Of a stretch of DNA of 64,000 nt, positions 26,136 through 37,828 are shown in pieces. The stretch's first letter is position 1, and each line of letters begins with the position of its first letter. Under the pieces are notes generated by a model. The model had not been told where the DNA came from. It ran no database searches and saw only the letters and a list, made by a program, of their open reading frames with translations. The stretch is from Syngnathus acus. Lineage: Eukaryota > Chordata > Actinopteri > Syngnathiformes > Syngnathidae. The translations under genes were made by a program, and so were the position numbers. Location: the NCBI RefSeq assembly GCF_901709675.1, contig NC_051108.1, forward strand, positions 6,990,631 through 7,054,630, read 5' to 3'.

Positions 26136-26857
26136 GTATCTCATTGCTTTGTCATGCCAATATCAAGAAAGTGTTAATTGGCATTTAGGTTGTTGCGTAA
26201 GACCTGGAAGGCTACCACCAGCCAGCAGCGTCCCCCCCTAAAACGTCAGTTAACTGGCTGTAGGTGACCTTTAGGCCGCACACCTCTCAACGCCTCAGCC
26301 ATGAATATGATTCTTTGTCGACTAAGAAGTAAACAAATGCCCCCGCGGCTTGGATTTAGCATACACACGCGTGCGCGCATTCATCATACACCTGCGAGCG
26401 GGGGTCAAAGTCTGTCAATCCCAAGATTATGGCATTAGGCTAGATTATAGAATCACTCTCTTATGGCAGTCATTGAGTTTGTAATCTCAGCTCCATACAA
26501 AAAAAAGTGTTCACGCTAGTAAGAAAAAGAGACGTCCTGCTCCCTCGTGGTCCCTCGCTTGCACAAAGGTATTATGTCAAGTCAGCTGTTGGTGACATCG
26601 CAGATGTTGGATCATATGTCAGAAACCTTTGCTACCCGGGGGACCACTTGAGGATAAAGCAGGGGCTGAAGGGCACGAGCGTCTGACCCCCTTGTGTGCC
26701 ATCATCTTGTCAAGACAGTGAGCATTTGGGCAAGTGGGCTGCTGTTTTTGATCAGGTACACTGTTATGTGGTTTATTTTGAGACAATACCGCTATCTACA
26801 GACAAGTGTTGGTATTGCAGATTTTGCTCAAAAGGAAAGGCTTGAATGCAACGCTCG
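26136..26857. other. ostm1-drc1 intergenic segment
   Basis: About 720 bp upstream of drc1. Complex, moderately GC-rich sequence with no coding exon or repeat recognised. It probably includes distal drc1 promoter sequence. It also lies in the interval where human 6q21-type synteny gives way to 2p23-type synteny. Confidence 0.35.
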
Positions 26858-26871
26858 GTTGCCGTAGCAAC
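26858..26871. promoter_or_regulatory. RFX X-box upstream of drc1
   Basis: GTTGCCGTAGCAAC is an exact inverted repeat of two RFX half-sites (GTTGCC and AGCAAC style), 96 bp upstream of the drc1 ATG. X-boxes at this distance typify ciliary genes regulated by RFX factors. Motif seen; binding inferred. Confidence 0.75.
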
Positions 26872-26966
26872 AGGTCGCAAAACGCAACCCCGCGATATTC
26901 TGCAGGAATCTGCACGCTTCCTAATTCGTCATACCGTGAATATTTTTTAATTATCAAAACATAATT

Positions 26967-29900
26967 ATGGAAAAAGTAAAGGCTGCTGGGAAGACGTGTG
27001 AAAACTTGGATGTTTCTGAAATTAAAGACTCGGAAAACAGGTAAATCGGGTCGTTTTGTTCTAGCACTTTATTTAGAATTTATTTTGCAAAGCCAAGTGT
27101 ATATTACTGCGCTAACACGTAAATGCGGAATCAAATGGCCTTCTGTCACTTTGTGCACATGGAGAGTGTCCACGCAGGAGAAGCCACCTCCAGCAGAAGA
27201 GCATCATGCAAAGGTTGGTAAATTGGGAACTACTCTTAGTAGTAGTACAAATTAATAAATCAATTAATAATAAAGGCTAGCATAATACTAATTTGGAGTT
27301 ATGTGTTATATGCATTTGTGTAATGTCGTACTTATATAATGGACATACATAATATCATTTATGAATCAACCTATGTAGTAGATAGCTCTATAAAATGTTT
27401 TTTTTCCCCCAGCCGCGCAGCTCCGGGAAAATGTCCAAGCTGGAGAGAGATTTGCTGGCATTAGTGACCGACATCCAAGTTGCAGCTGACGCCAAAGAAT
27501 CCATGCGACGGGAAGAGTTGGAGGAAGCTCGCAGGAAACGGTCAGTTTTCATTTTGCCAATGAATAAGATTGACACCCGTGTGTCCTTCCTCATTGTGGC
27601 CTTCTCGACTCAGCACAGAGATGCTGGAAAAGGAATTCAAGTCCAGCCAGGAGAAGTTTGAGGAGATAACCAGCAGGTGGTCGTTGGCGGAGCAGACCGT
27701 CATACCTCATGAGCTGCAGGAAACGCTCAAGTGGCAGCAGCTCCTGTGTGCAGAACTCATCGAGGACAAAAGGAAAGTCATCAAAGACCTCCAGCAGGTA
27801 AGAGAACGACATAAACTACGTCAGCCCACTCCATCGACGACAGCGATGTCATTGAGCAGGAGTTGAAGAGTGGAGACGATCTCTACGTGAAGGACTTGAG
27901 GAGGCAGGCGGAGGAGATTGAACAGATGACGCAATGCTCTGAAGAGCTCATCACGACTCTGACTCAGGCCTACAGGGAGGAGCTGGATGAGATTGAGGTG
28001 CAGTCATGTCATTCATGTACCCTTTTGTGGAATTGGCATCAATGTTATCCATCCATCCATCCATGCATCATCTTCCGTTTATCCGGGGTCGGGTCGCGGG
28101 GGCAGCAGCTTTAGGAGGGACTCCCAGACTTCCCTCTCCCCAGCCACTTCATCCAGCTCATTCCGGGGGATCCCAAGACGTTCCCAGGCCAGCTGAGAGA
28201 CATAGTCTCTCCAGCGCGTCCTGGGTCGTCCACGGGTCTCCTACTGGTGGGACATGCCCGGAACACCTCGCCAGGGAGGCGTCCAGGAGGCATCCTGATG
28301 AGATGCCCGAGCCACCTCATCTGGCTCCTCTCAACGTGGAGGAGCAGCGACTCTACTCCGAGTCGCTCCCGTTTTTTTGTTATTACCATTGGTCACGTAA
28401 AAAAACGAAATAACAAACTATGGTCAAGAAAACATTTTAATTACTTGAACAGTCGTGATGGCACCTCACCTTCTTGCTAGCTGGAATATGTGCTCTTTGT
28501 TATTGACACTTACCTTTGTCCAGAGCGTGTACCAGCGGGAACATGAAGTCTTGCTCACAAAAGACCAGAGCGAATGGGAGCAGTGCCTCAAGGAGCTATG
28601 GGACCAGCAGGTTAGGAGACTTTTACATTTCTAACGCATGGGGTGCACGTGTAAATGAGCGATGGTGTGCTTGCAGCAAAAGAGGCTAGCAGAGAGGAAG
28701 AGGACAGTGGAGGAGTACGAAGCCAAAATTTACAACCTGTCGATGGATCCCGAATACAAATATGATGCGCTGAGGGCCGAACACTTCGCTAAGTGTCAGG
28801 TAAGGAGATAAATTGTGTGAGAGTGAATTTATATGTACCAATGTGATTGATTTTAACGAGTAGAGTTGAACACTTCTATTTTTTTAAGGCTCTGGAGAGG
28901 GAACATGAACAAATGCTGGCCGACAGCCTGCTCAGCAGTATTAACTACATCAAAGATAAGGACGACCGAGAGATGTACAACTTAAATCACATGAAGAGCA
29001 GAATCCTCAAGTAAGTTAAATGCTCATGTCACTCTACAGTGAGGCCCCGCCCCTTAAAGGCACACAGCCAACGCTATCATCACTTGTAATCAAACTTTCA
29101 TTGTTCTTTTTTTTAAAAAAAAATTATTTATTAATAATAACAACAAAACAAAGATTGTACACGTTGTGTTCCAGGCTGCAGACAGAGCTGAAAAACCTGA
29201 GGCGCACCTATGCGAGCAGCAAGAAACAATCAGAGAAGCAGAGCGCCCGTTTGACCGATGACTACAAACGCAGCATCGAGAAATACAAGCGCATGCAGCA
29301 GAGAATCAAGTGAGAGATTAGAAATTAGGATTGAACCATTTCGGGGGAAAAAAGAAATGCATTTTATTTCCTTTCAATATTACGATGGCAATCGAATATA
29401 ATAATTTTTTTCCCAAGATCCTTTTTACAATTTTTGAGAAATTGCAATCTACTAAATTACAATGCCCATTTGATCATTTAGCCCTCTGAAAGTTGCACTC
29501 CTTTTCTTAATTGTTATCTTCATTCATTCTTCAGACACTTTGCTGTCACTGATTCCAAACAATTTAAGGACACATGGAAGATGCTTGACAAGGAAGTGAG
29601 GCAACTAGCGGAGAAGGCTTTAGTCATCGACTCCATGATTTACAAGCAGCTCCTCGGTCTGGCCTGGCCGAGACCGCAAGCGGCCTCCTCCTTGGGTCTG
29701 TCCGGTCCAGACCAAATGTGGAAACAAGCCAGTGTGGAACAGACCGGACTGCTGCCTGAAAGCTCTGCTGGGACGGACGCAGCTGCTACGTCACTGGAGG
29801 AGGAGGACATGGTGCCCTTGGAGACCATGAAGGAACTCATGGAGTTGCTGTGTGATGAATTGGTGAGCCCCACACAATACAGATTTTTCTTCCCCAAAGC

Positions 29901-31020
29901 TGAAAATGTCTATCTGAAATATTTTCATCCTGCTGTTACAATAAGTCACTTTTACGTAATAAACAAAGAGTTGATTTTCTTCGGGCATCTTCCACATCTT
30001 GTTCAATAAATTCTACCAAAAGCTCAGATCTTGTGGGCATGGATGATTTTACTTTACACTAATCCAATGTCACACTCAGCATTTTTTCAGTGTATCTTTT
30101 TTCTGTGTGCTCTGTCTCAGGGCTTCCTGACAAAGGACAGACTCCAGTTCTTGGCAACATTGGACAAGAAGGAACAGAAATTTGTGAAGCTAGAAATTCT
30201 TCTCGAGGTAAGTTCTTGTCAACCTTTTTACTGCCCAGACATCACAGAAGTGTTTTTTCTTGCCCCCAACCAGATTTTTGGCATGGAAGAGGAGGATTTA
30301 CCCAGGTTGGCTAACTTCATTCTCAAGTACCAGCAGAGGGAGCAAATTGAGGTGAGGCGTTATCTGAACTATGTAAGCAATTGGCCTTTTCAACAAACGT
30401 ACTTCTTGTAGGGTTGTTCTGCTGACTCAGAAGGAGGCGCCAGTGGCTCGGCGTGTAATCCAAACCACATCTTGTCTGCTTTTAAGGACTTCTTGAAGCA
30501 TCAGGGCCGATTCAGTTTAGCTAAGAACAGCCTCAAGTAGTAAACTTTATTGCTCATGTATTTATCAGCATCTTTATTATTGGTGTTGTAGGATTTGCAG
30601 CTGGAGCTAACATTTATTTTTGCTTGTGTGAAGAAAGAGCCATGCCACTGGGCATCCCCGCTACTGGAGCGCAGACATGTGGGACTCCTCAGCGGACGAA
30701 GCCTACTGGGAGAGTTTGGCCAACGTCATCACAGAGGATAAACTCAAAGTGTGGGAGGCGGCGGAGATCACTCTGAAAAAGCGCATGTGAGTAAATAAGT
30801 GGCATACATACAAATCCATATGCACAACCAAATTTTAAAGGGTTGCCTTCCTCTGTCTTCCAGGGCTGTTCTCACCAAGATCTCCGATCTTATCCCTGAA
30901 ATTAAGAGCCTGGAACAGCAGAACGCAGAACTTCGCATGCTCCTGCAAGAGTCTGTCAACTCAAATCCTGACATGCTATGTACCAGGAACCAGAATTGCT
31001 GTCAAAATAAACAACAGTAA
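26967..31020 (+). CDS. drc1: Dynein regulatory complex subunit 1, complete
   Basis: Coiled-coil scaffold of the nexin-dynein regulatory complex that links and regulates axonemal dyneins in motile cilia. Exons: 26967-27040, 27178-27213, 27421-27540, 27614-27797, 27860-27997, 28524-28610, 28677-28799, 28889-29010, 29175-29309, 29535-29862, 30121-30207, 30274-30351, 30412-30536, 30634-30786 and 30864-31020. The total is 1947 nt = 648 aa (human 740). Matches to human include LERDLLALVTDIQVA, KFEEITSRW, DDLYVKDLRRQ and LTDDYKR, plus the C-terminal segment EAYWESLANVI and LEQQNAELRMLLQE. Heptad-rich coils run through most of the protein. The N-terminus is shorter than human. The acceptor of exon 3 is uncertain (27413 is possible but breaks phase with exon 2). 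An AATAAA lies inside the last codons (31006-31011). Confidence 0.9.
28035..28372 (-). mobile_element. LINE 3' fragment in drc1 intron 5, antisense
   Basis: The minus-strand translation includes RSQMRWLGHLIRMPPGRLPG and EVFRACP, the familiar C-terminal tail of fish LINE reverse-transcriptase proteins. The plus-strand left edge carries (ATCC)n, i.e. an ATGG-type tail on the element sense strand. It is 5'-truncated and frameshifted. It lies wholly within the intron between 27997 and 28524. Confidence 0.8.
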
Positions 31021-31164
31021 AATGTTTTTTTGTTTTTTTTAATGTTTTTACGTTAGCACAAAATAACTAGGATTGCATTTTAGTCACGTTGTGAATAACC
31101 TATTGTGAAAACTCAAACTACACTGGACGTAAAAATGTAAACAAATGTATTACATACGTAATAA

Positions 31165-32207
31165 AGTCAAAAAGTCAAAGTCTGCTTTATTGTCAATTTC
31201 TTCACATGTCAAGACACACAAAGAGATCGAAATTACGTTCCCACTATCCCACGGTGACAAGACATAGTACACAATATACATACAAGTAAACAACACAAAA
31301 AGTAAAAACAAGAAGGCACAAACAATGAATAAATAAGAGTGATGAATAAATAATAGATAAACAAATAACATAATAAATAAGAGGAGCAAAAATGGAGCAA
31401 GTGTGCATACAGCAGACAGTCAGAAATAGCGCAAAAGTACAGGATGCTACGCAGAAGGGGGGAGAGAGTTCAGGATCCTAACAGCCTGGAGTATGAAGCT
31501 GTTGGTGAGTCTGGTGGTGCGGGAGCGCAGGCTCCTGTACCTCTTCCCAGAGGGCAGAAGATCAAACAAAGAGTGAGCGGGGTGACTCACATCACTCACA
31601 ATCGTGGTCGCCTTGCGGGTGAGATGGGAGGTGTAAATGTCCTTCAGGGCGGGGAGTGAAGCACCAGTAATCTTACCAGCCGTGTTCACTAGGCGCTGCA
31701 GGGCCTTCATGTTTTATTCAGTGCAGCTACCACCCCAAACAGCGATACAACAGGAGAGGACGCTCTCAATGGTGCCACGGTAGAATGTAGTCATGACGGC
31801 CGGAGGAGCACTTGCTCGCCTGAGTTTCCGCAGGAAGTACAGGCGGCGCTGAGCTTTCTTCGCCAGTGATGCAGTGTTGGTGGACCAGGAGAGGTCCTCA
31901 CTGATGTGCACCCCCAGGAATCTGGTGCTGCTCACTCTCTCCACCACAGCACCGTCGATGGTCAGTGGCAGGTGTTGGGTGTGACCCTTTCCGGAAGTCA
32001 ACAACAATCTCCTTGGTCTTGTTGACGTTCAGCAGGAGGTTGTTGTCCCTGCACCACGTGGCCAGAAGGTCGACCTCCGACCTGTATTGAGTCTCGTCGC
32101 CCCCGGTGATGAGACCCACCAGAGTCGTGTCGTCGGCATATTTCAGCACGCGGTTGCTACTGTAAATTGCACTGCCACTTGAGATCATTTTGGGGACAAT
32201 CATTTTT
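31165..32207 (-). pseudogene. 5'-truncated LINE with broken reverse transcriptase
   Basis: Located between drc1 and dcaf4. Minus-strand frames give YADDTTLVGL (the reverse-transcriptase catalytic YADD box), CRDNNLLLNVNKTKEIVVDF, then in a shifted frame SSTRFLGVHISEDLSW and KKAQRRLYFLRKLRRA, and last LFDLLPSGKRYRSLRSRTTR. This is the C-terminal half of an L2/CR1-like element. A frameshift near 31990-32010 and a further break at about 31710 disable it. The 3' UTR tail (31165-31440) is AT-rich. No endonuclease or 5' half is present. Confidence 0.85.
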
Positions 32208-32656
32208 TATTACAGGAATAAGTTGTCACATTGGATTTTTTGTCAATATTTAACAGAATAAACAAAATCCACATTGTAGATTCAATAAAATGTGGAAAAA
32301 CACAACCAATGAAAATCATCTACGTCACTCACGATTAACCAATGACGATTGCGTCAAGGCGGGCCCAAATGACGGAAGCTCACTGACCGGAAGGCTAGTT
32401 TTCCAGTCTTCGAAATAACTTGAAACTACAAAATCGTCCAAATCTTTGACACTGTATGTATCTTACCAATAAGTAAATAAAATCTACCAGTTGTGGTTTA
32501 TTTGCTGCCGCTAAGTTAGCCGAAGAATCACACAAACTCTTAAACTTCGGGTAAAGAAGGCTAGCTCCACGCTGGAACACCCGACGTTGTGCTGCAATGG
32601 AGTAAAAACAAAAACGACAACGTGGCGTCCATTCGGTTTGGACCAAAAGTACAGGG
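32208..32656 (+). promoter_or_regulatory. dcaf4 promoter and 5' UTR
   Basis: Gap between the LINE and the dcaf4 start. It contains GACCGGAAG (near 32385), an ETS-like GGAA motif common in housekeeping promoters, and a two-codon upstream ATG-GAG-TAA at about 32596. No TATA box was placed with confidence. Confidence 0.4.
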
Positions 32657-35557
32657 ATGAAGAAGTGGACCTGGAAAGAGGACAGACGAGTCCAAAGAGG
32701 ACAGCAAGGTTACACTCGTCACCCTGGACGTGGACGCTACCGGGGAAGACCACGGTGGCGACCATCATGGGAAGACAGGTGATGCGTTTTGGGGCTAGGA
32801 AATATCTGTTTTCCAGAAAATGCGAAATGTCGTGCAAATTCTGAATCCTCAGGGATGGCTATGACGCTGCAGGGCCTTCTTCCAGAACATCTGACAACGA
32901 AATCAGCTCTTCTTCCTCAGACAACAGCTCGGCGCCAGGTTGGTAGCAGACATCCCCAAAATTACTCTTACAAAGAGTAATCCCTGACTTGATCTTGAAT
33001 ATACACAACATGCAAAAAACATGAGCCTTTTTCACCATCAGAACTACCAGGTTTCTACTTTGACTCGGAGAAGAACAGATACTTCCGCTTGTTGCCGGGT
33101 AACAACAACTGCAACCCTCTAACCCGGGAGCAGCTGAAGAAAAAGTCACAAGAGAAAGAAAGAGCCAGGATGCTCGAGGAGGATGGCAAGGCCACAAAAG
33201 TATGACAACGTACATTACATTCATATTGAGCAAATCCAATGAGTGTTAAAAAAAATTCTTTCTTCTAGAAAGCTCCGAGGGCAGGGCTCAACGCTTCCTT
33301 GCTTCTACAGAATAGACGTCTCGGGCTGCTAGCTGAGATGTCCTACCACAGGTACTGTATTGTTGGTGTCTTTTGTCAACATTGAAATTTGTTAGAACAT
33401 TTGTGTCACCACAATGATTAATATATTAAGATTTTTATTTTGGAGCAGTTTAAGGGGTTAAACAATGAGCTTTCAGGCAGGTCCACGAGTGTAGGATCAG
33501 CACCATGAGATGCCGCAAGCTGGACCATCAGAGCGCAGACAACTTCAGGACTATTATGGTCAGTGAACGCACCAAAGCAAGCTCCTCCTATGAATTCCTC
33601 CTCCGGGGGAACCAAAAATTACCAGGTGGGTTTAATCTTCTTTTTTTTTTCTCCTGTAGGCCGACTCGTCGTGCGAGCAAGTGTTCACTGTTAGCGACAT
33701 GTCTTATGGGGGCTGCAAGTACAGCTGCTTGGGCTTCAGCAGAAGCAGCAGCGGTGGATCGCTGACTGTCAAAATGTGTGACAACCCCTACTTCACCAAT
33801 TACAAGGTGAGAATATTAAAGAGGATTGTTGATGTCAAATTGACTTTTCAGTCGGATGTGATAATTAGAACATAAAAACCTCAGTTGGTACCTGATAATG
33901 TAATCAGTGAGCATCCCTCTTAAAGTTAAAGTCCCAATGATCGTCACACACACATCTGGGTTTCATATGTTTCAGGTGAATTCCCTCTGCTGGGCGTCAG
34001 TCAACCATCTCGACTCTCACGTGTTGTATCCTCTGGACAGTTAAATATATTCTGTATGTTTTACTTGTGTTTTGCGTCAGCCCATATACAGCGCTCCTTA
34101 ACTGAAGCCTCAATTGTCCAGACTATGCTTGGTGGGGGTCGCAAACAGGCTCGGCTCCATCACTTTGCTCCCAACGGCGCTCTTCAGCAACTCTGACTCA
34201 AGTTACATCTTTTTTGTTTTTTTCATTATTATTTTTTATAATTCTGGCATCGAACTTGCCTTTTATTGTGGTTTATATCAGATTAGAAGTTGCAAGAGCT
34301 GTACCTAATAGTTTAAGAGTTAAAAGTGGTAGGAAATAGCTCTCAACCAAAGTGAGCTCAGAAAACATTTTTTGCATAGACTGAATGTGCAGGTGTACCT
34401 AATGGAGCGTCTCCTTCCATCCACAGATCAGACAGGGATGTGCTGCAATTTTAAGATCCCCATGGCCTGGTGCTGCGCTTGGTGTCTACATCCGCAGTTT
34501 GACAAGTGGTTCAGTGCAGGTCAGGGTCACAAAATATTTCATACTTTTATTCATGTCATTTTTGTAGCAATATGTGCACATAATCTAAAGGCGTGATTGC
34601 ATTTGTTGGCAGGTTTGTCCTATCAGGTGGTCCTGCAACAAGCCGTCTCAGGCAAAAGACAAACAATCAGCGTCGACAGCGACATCTTGGCTCAGCAGTT
34701 TTGTGTTGGAGTGAGTTTGCCTGTGGTTTTTTTTTTTTTTTTTTTAAGCTTTATTCTTGTACGCCATGTCAAAAAGGATGCACACGCGTACTGACATCTC
34801 AACTGATTGTGAAAATGTGAGCCAGTCCAATTTGTCCAGATTGGCCATTTGTGTGGAGCCATCTTTGACATGACGAGTAATCCACGCAGGTCCCCTTGCT
34901 GTTCAACGGCTGCCGGTCGGGGGAGATTTTCAGTCTCGACGCGCGGAATATGAGAGGCAGTAAAGCGACGAGCTTGAAACAAGAATCGGCCATCACGTCT
35001 CTACGCATATTGCGGGACGAGAACTACCTGCTTGCTGCGGACATGTCAGGCCAGGTCAGGAATGGCGCTTTTGTCACACCTTCACCGCAGCAACATCACA
35101 AGCTGCGTGTGATCTCCGTTCCAGATCAAGCTGTGGGACATACGGGCCAGGAAGCCTGTACAGGAGTACCGGGGCCACTACAACGAGCACGCCGCCCTCC
35201 CCATCCATGTTAGTGAGCCCGAGGGCCTTCTTTTGACTGGTATGTCACAAAAGCACTCACGCGCTAACTGAGAATGTCAAGATACTTGTACTTCCTATCA
35301 CTACGTTGCAATGAGATTCTTCTTTTTGCCCACAAGTGGGTCAGGACTGCTACACAAGGTTCTGGAGCCTGCGGGATGGCCACCTTCTAAGGACCATCCC
35401 ATCGCCCCACCCGGCCGCCAGCGACGCCATCCCCAGCGTGGTCTTCTCCTCCAGCCTTGGTGGCCGCACGGGGGTCCCTGGCCTGCTGATGGCTGTCAAA
35501 AAAGACCTCTACTATTTCCCCTACAACACGGATGAGACAACGCCACAGGAAGTCTGA
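32657..35557 (+). CDS. dcaf4: DDB1- and CUL4-associated factor 4, complete
   Basis: WD40 substrate receptor for CUL4-DDB1 ubiquitin ligases. Thirteen coding exons: 32657-32778, 32853-32938, 33042-33199, 33269-33351, 33477-33558, 33660-33806, 33976-34025, 34122-34201, 34427-34519, 34613-34710, 34890-35054, 35125-35239 and 35337-35557. The total is 1500 nt = 499 aa (human 495). The N-terminus is Arg/Gly-rich ([12 protein letters not shown]), then a Ser-rich acidic stretch. The family signature [20 protein letters not shown] follows. Later blocks match human DCAF4 closely: [41 protein letters not shown] (a WD-repeat end) and [15 protein letters not shown]. The last exon ends PQEV-stop. It is in tandem with drc1 and cad; human DCAF4 is on 14q24, away from these genes. 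Confidence 0.93.
33920..33960 (-). mobile_element. 3' fragment of a tRNA-derived SINE in dcaf4 intron 6
   Basis: This 41-bp stretch is the exact reverse complement of 61071-61111, the 3' end of the complete SINE in ift172 intron 1. It is an extreme 5' truncation, or a shared LINE-type tail, inserted antisense. Confidence 0.85.
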
Positions 35558-36153
35558 CTGAACACGACACGTAAATCTGCCTTTACAAGGAATGTAGTCA
35601 TTTGAAAAGAGAGTTTTTTGCAGCACTGTTGTGCCGAGCTGCAATTTACTGAGAGCTAGTTCTTAGATTTGATAATCTTAGAGATGGGTTCTTTGTATTC
35701 TAAAACAGGAAGAATACTTGCAACGTTTGCAAAAATATAGTTGAATGAGCAAATAAAAAAAAAAATTAAAAAAAGCATCTTTTTAAAAAGTGACAAACTT
35801 AATTTCCAGTCCAGAGCATGGTGCTGACTGCTCTTTGTGTCATTTAGTTTAATGCTTACTTTTTGTTTCGATATGGTATTTTGTTTCAGCATTTTTTTGT
35901 TTGTTTTTAATGTTTTTTATGTTAAAAACCAATGTTTTTTCAGGTAAAAATAATTAAATCTACTTCCTCTGACATCATGAAACTACAGATTTTTTTGTCA
36001 TCAATATAAGTCCCATCAATATAAGTCCCAGAAAACTTGCAATGTATACTTGACAGATACACTGAGGACATGTCCCCCCCAAAAATTACTTAAAGGCAAT
36101 GTCAGAAATGTTCCAGAGACTGGTATGTCAATTTGATGTTTGTTTTGAATAAA
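35558..36153 (+). other. dcaf4 3' UTR with poly(A) signal
   Basis: AT-rich non-coding sequence after the dcaf4 stop. AATAAA occurs at 36148-36153, and another AATAAA-type signal lies near 35750 in an A-rich stretch. Which one is used cannot be told from sequence. Confidence 0.45.
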
Positions 36154-36560
36154 TTTGTTCTTTTTTGTTAAACTATTGTTGCGTTTTGTTCAAGATGTCC
36201 GTCGTAAAGGAAAGAAAACAAAGATGTGGAGTAATAGTTGGTCTTTATTTGCAAGATCTTGGGTTGCTTCACGGCAGTCAGTACAAGTGCACTTCAGCAG
36301 ATGAGAACAACCACGTCAGACTCCAGATCAGAAGGTTTTGTACTCTCCGCAAGCAGGAATACGGAAGGGAAGAAAAGGGAGGGGAAAAGAAGGAAAAACA
36401 TATCCTCATAAGAATGTCTTGTTATCTACTGAATGTTTTGTATCAATGTGTCATGACGTTAATGAGCTCTGCCTTATGTGTAATGGAAAAGTTACCAAGC
36501 TGTGTGTGCTGTGTCTGTGCTCTGATGGAGCAACTATGTTTGTAAAAATTAATATAGAAT

Positions 36561-37257
36561 TACCGTATTTTCCGGACTATAAGGCGCACCGGACTATAAG
36601 GCGCACCTTCAATAAATGGCCCATTTTAAAACTTTGTCCATATATAAGGCGCACCGGGCTATAAGGCGCACCATTAATGCAATCACAATATAATAACTTG
36701 AAATAGTGAAAACAATAACAATATATCAATAGTTAATATCACACAACACACAAAATAAACATGTAAAGCTTACTTTAATAAGTACAAAACAAAACAGTCA
36801 GATAGATCAGTAAACTTTAAAAGTTAAAGATTAAAATAATAACAAATTAACATTTTTTGAAAGTTTAATGAATTTTTTATTAGATGTACTAAGTTTGTTT
36901 TATTGTTGTTATTGTTGTATGAATAAGAAAGGTGATATTGGTGTTTGTGACTGCAGTAAACAGGGCAGGTTGCATCATGTCAGATTTTTAATCCAAATCA
37001 AATCATTCTCCATTTTATCTTTTTTATTTCAACTTCAGACGCAACAAATTACTTTATAATCACAAAATAATGATCCATGATTCATAGTCTTCAGCGGGCC
37101 ACTTATGATTGATTTTATGACGCAATGCTTCGGGCCAGTTTAAATTTAGACCGGAATTTGGTCCATATATAAAGCGCACCTGACTATAAGGCGCACTGCC
37201 GGCTTTTAAGAAAATTTGAGGTTTTTAGGTGCGCCTTATAGTCCGGAAAATACGGTA
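36561..37257. mobile_element. MITE with TACCGTATTTTCCGG termini
   Basis: A 697-bp non-coding element with long perfect inverted ends: TACCGTATTTTCCGGACTAT on the left and its complement ending CCGGAAAATACGGTA on the right. Subterminal copies of GGACTATAAGGCGCACC repeat on both sides. The flanks carry a 9-bp direct repeat ATATAGAAT (36552-36560 and 37258-37266). If the terminal TA is instead the target site, the insertion would be TA-type. The interior is AT-rich with no open frame. Confidence 0.85.
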
Positions 37258-37302
37258 ATATAGAATATTTAGACATTGCTGTTGCTCCCTTTTCACTATG
37301 TA

Positions 37303-37359
37303 TTTCCTTGGCAGCTATAATGATGCACCCGCCTATTTTTTAACACTTTATTTAACATC
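37303..37359 (+). repeat. Direct repeat copy A
   Basis: About 55 bp (TTTCCTTGGCAGCTATAATG ...) repeated with few differences at 39045-39096. The two copies lie about 1.7 kb apart and flank the inverted-repeat array. Confidence 0.8.
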
Positions 37360-37828
37360 ATGTTTGTTTTCTGCGCAGTGTGGTGCACCATGGATACCTG
37401 CAGAGGACCAGAGCGCAGTCGCATGCTAGCAGCACACTTTTTCGTGTCGCTTCCTCGTCTCCAAGGCAACCTGAGAAGTGGTCAACATTAGCACTTGGGT
37501 GGTATGCTCTTTAAATGCTAATCATTGCACAATCCCCATAACAACTTTGTTCCAATATTTTTTTTTTCTATTTTGACAGGCAGCAAGGAATAAGATCAGC
37601 TTCCAACTCTCAACACTTGGTGCCATGAACAATTCTTTCGCACTGGTAAGTTTTGTGCCAAAAAAATTGACTGTTATCCTCACATGAGGGTGAAATTGCA
37701 GTCCTGAATTGCAGTCACTTGAAGTCATGTGAGATGGAGGGTAACAGTCAAAGACTTGTGTCCATGGCAGTGACAGCAGGGCAACGCTCACCTCCAGATG
37801 AGCTCAGGTGAGATGTCACTTACTTCCA

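Noticed and set aside
28006-28413. 135-codon plus-strand frame in drc1 intron
   Set aside because: It is the antisense of a LINE reverse-transcriptase tail.
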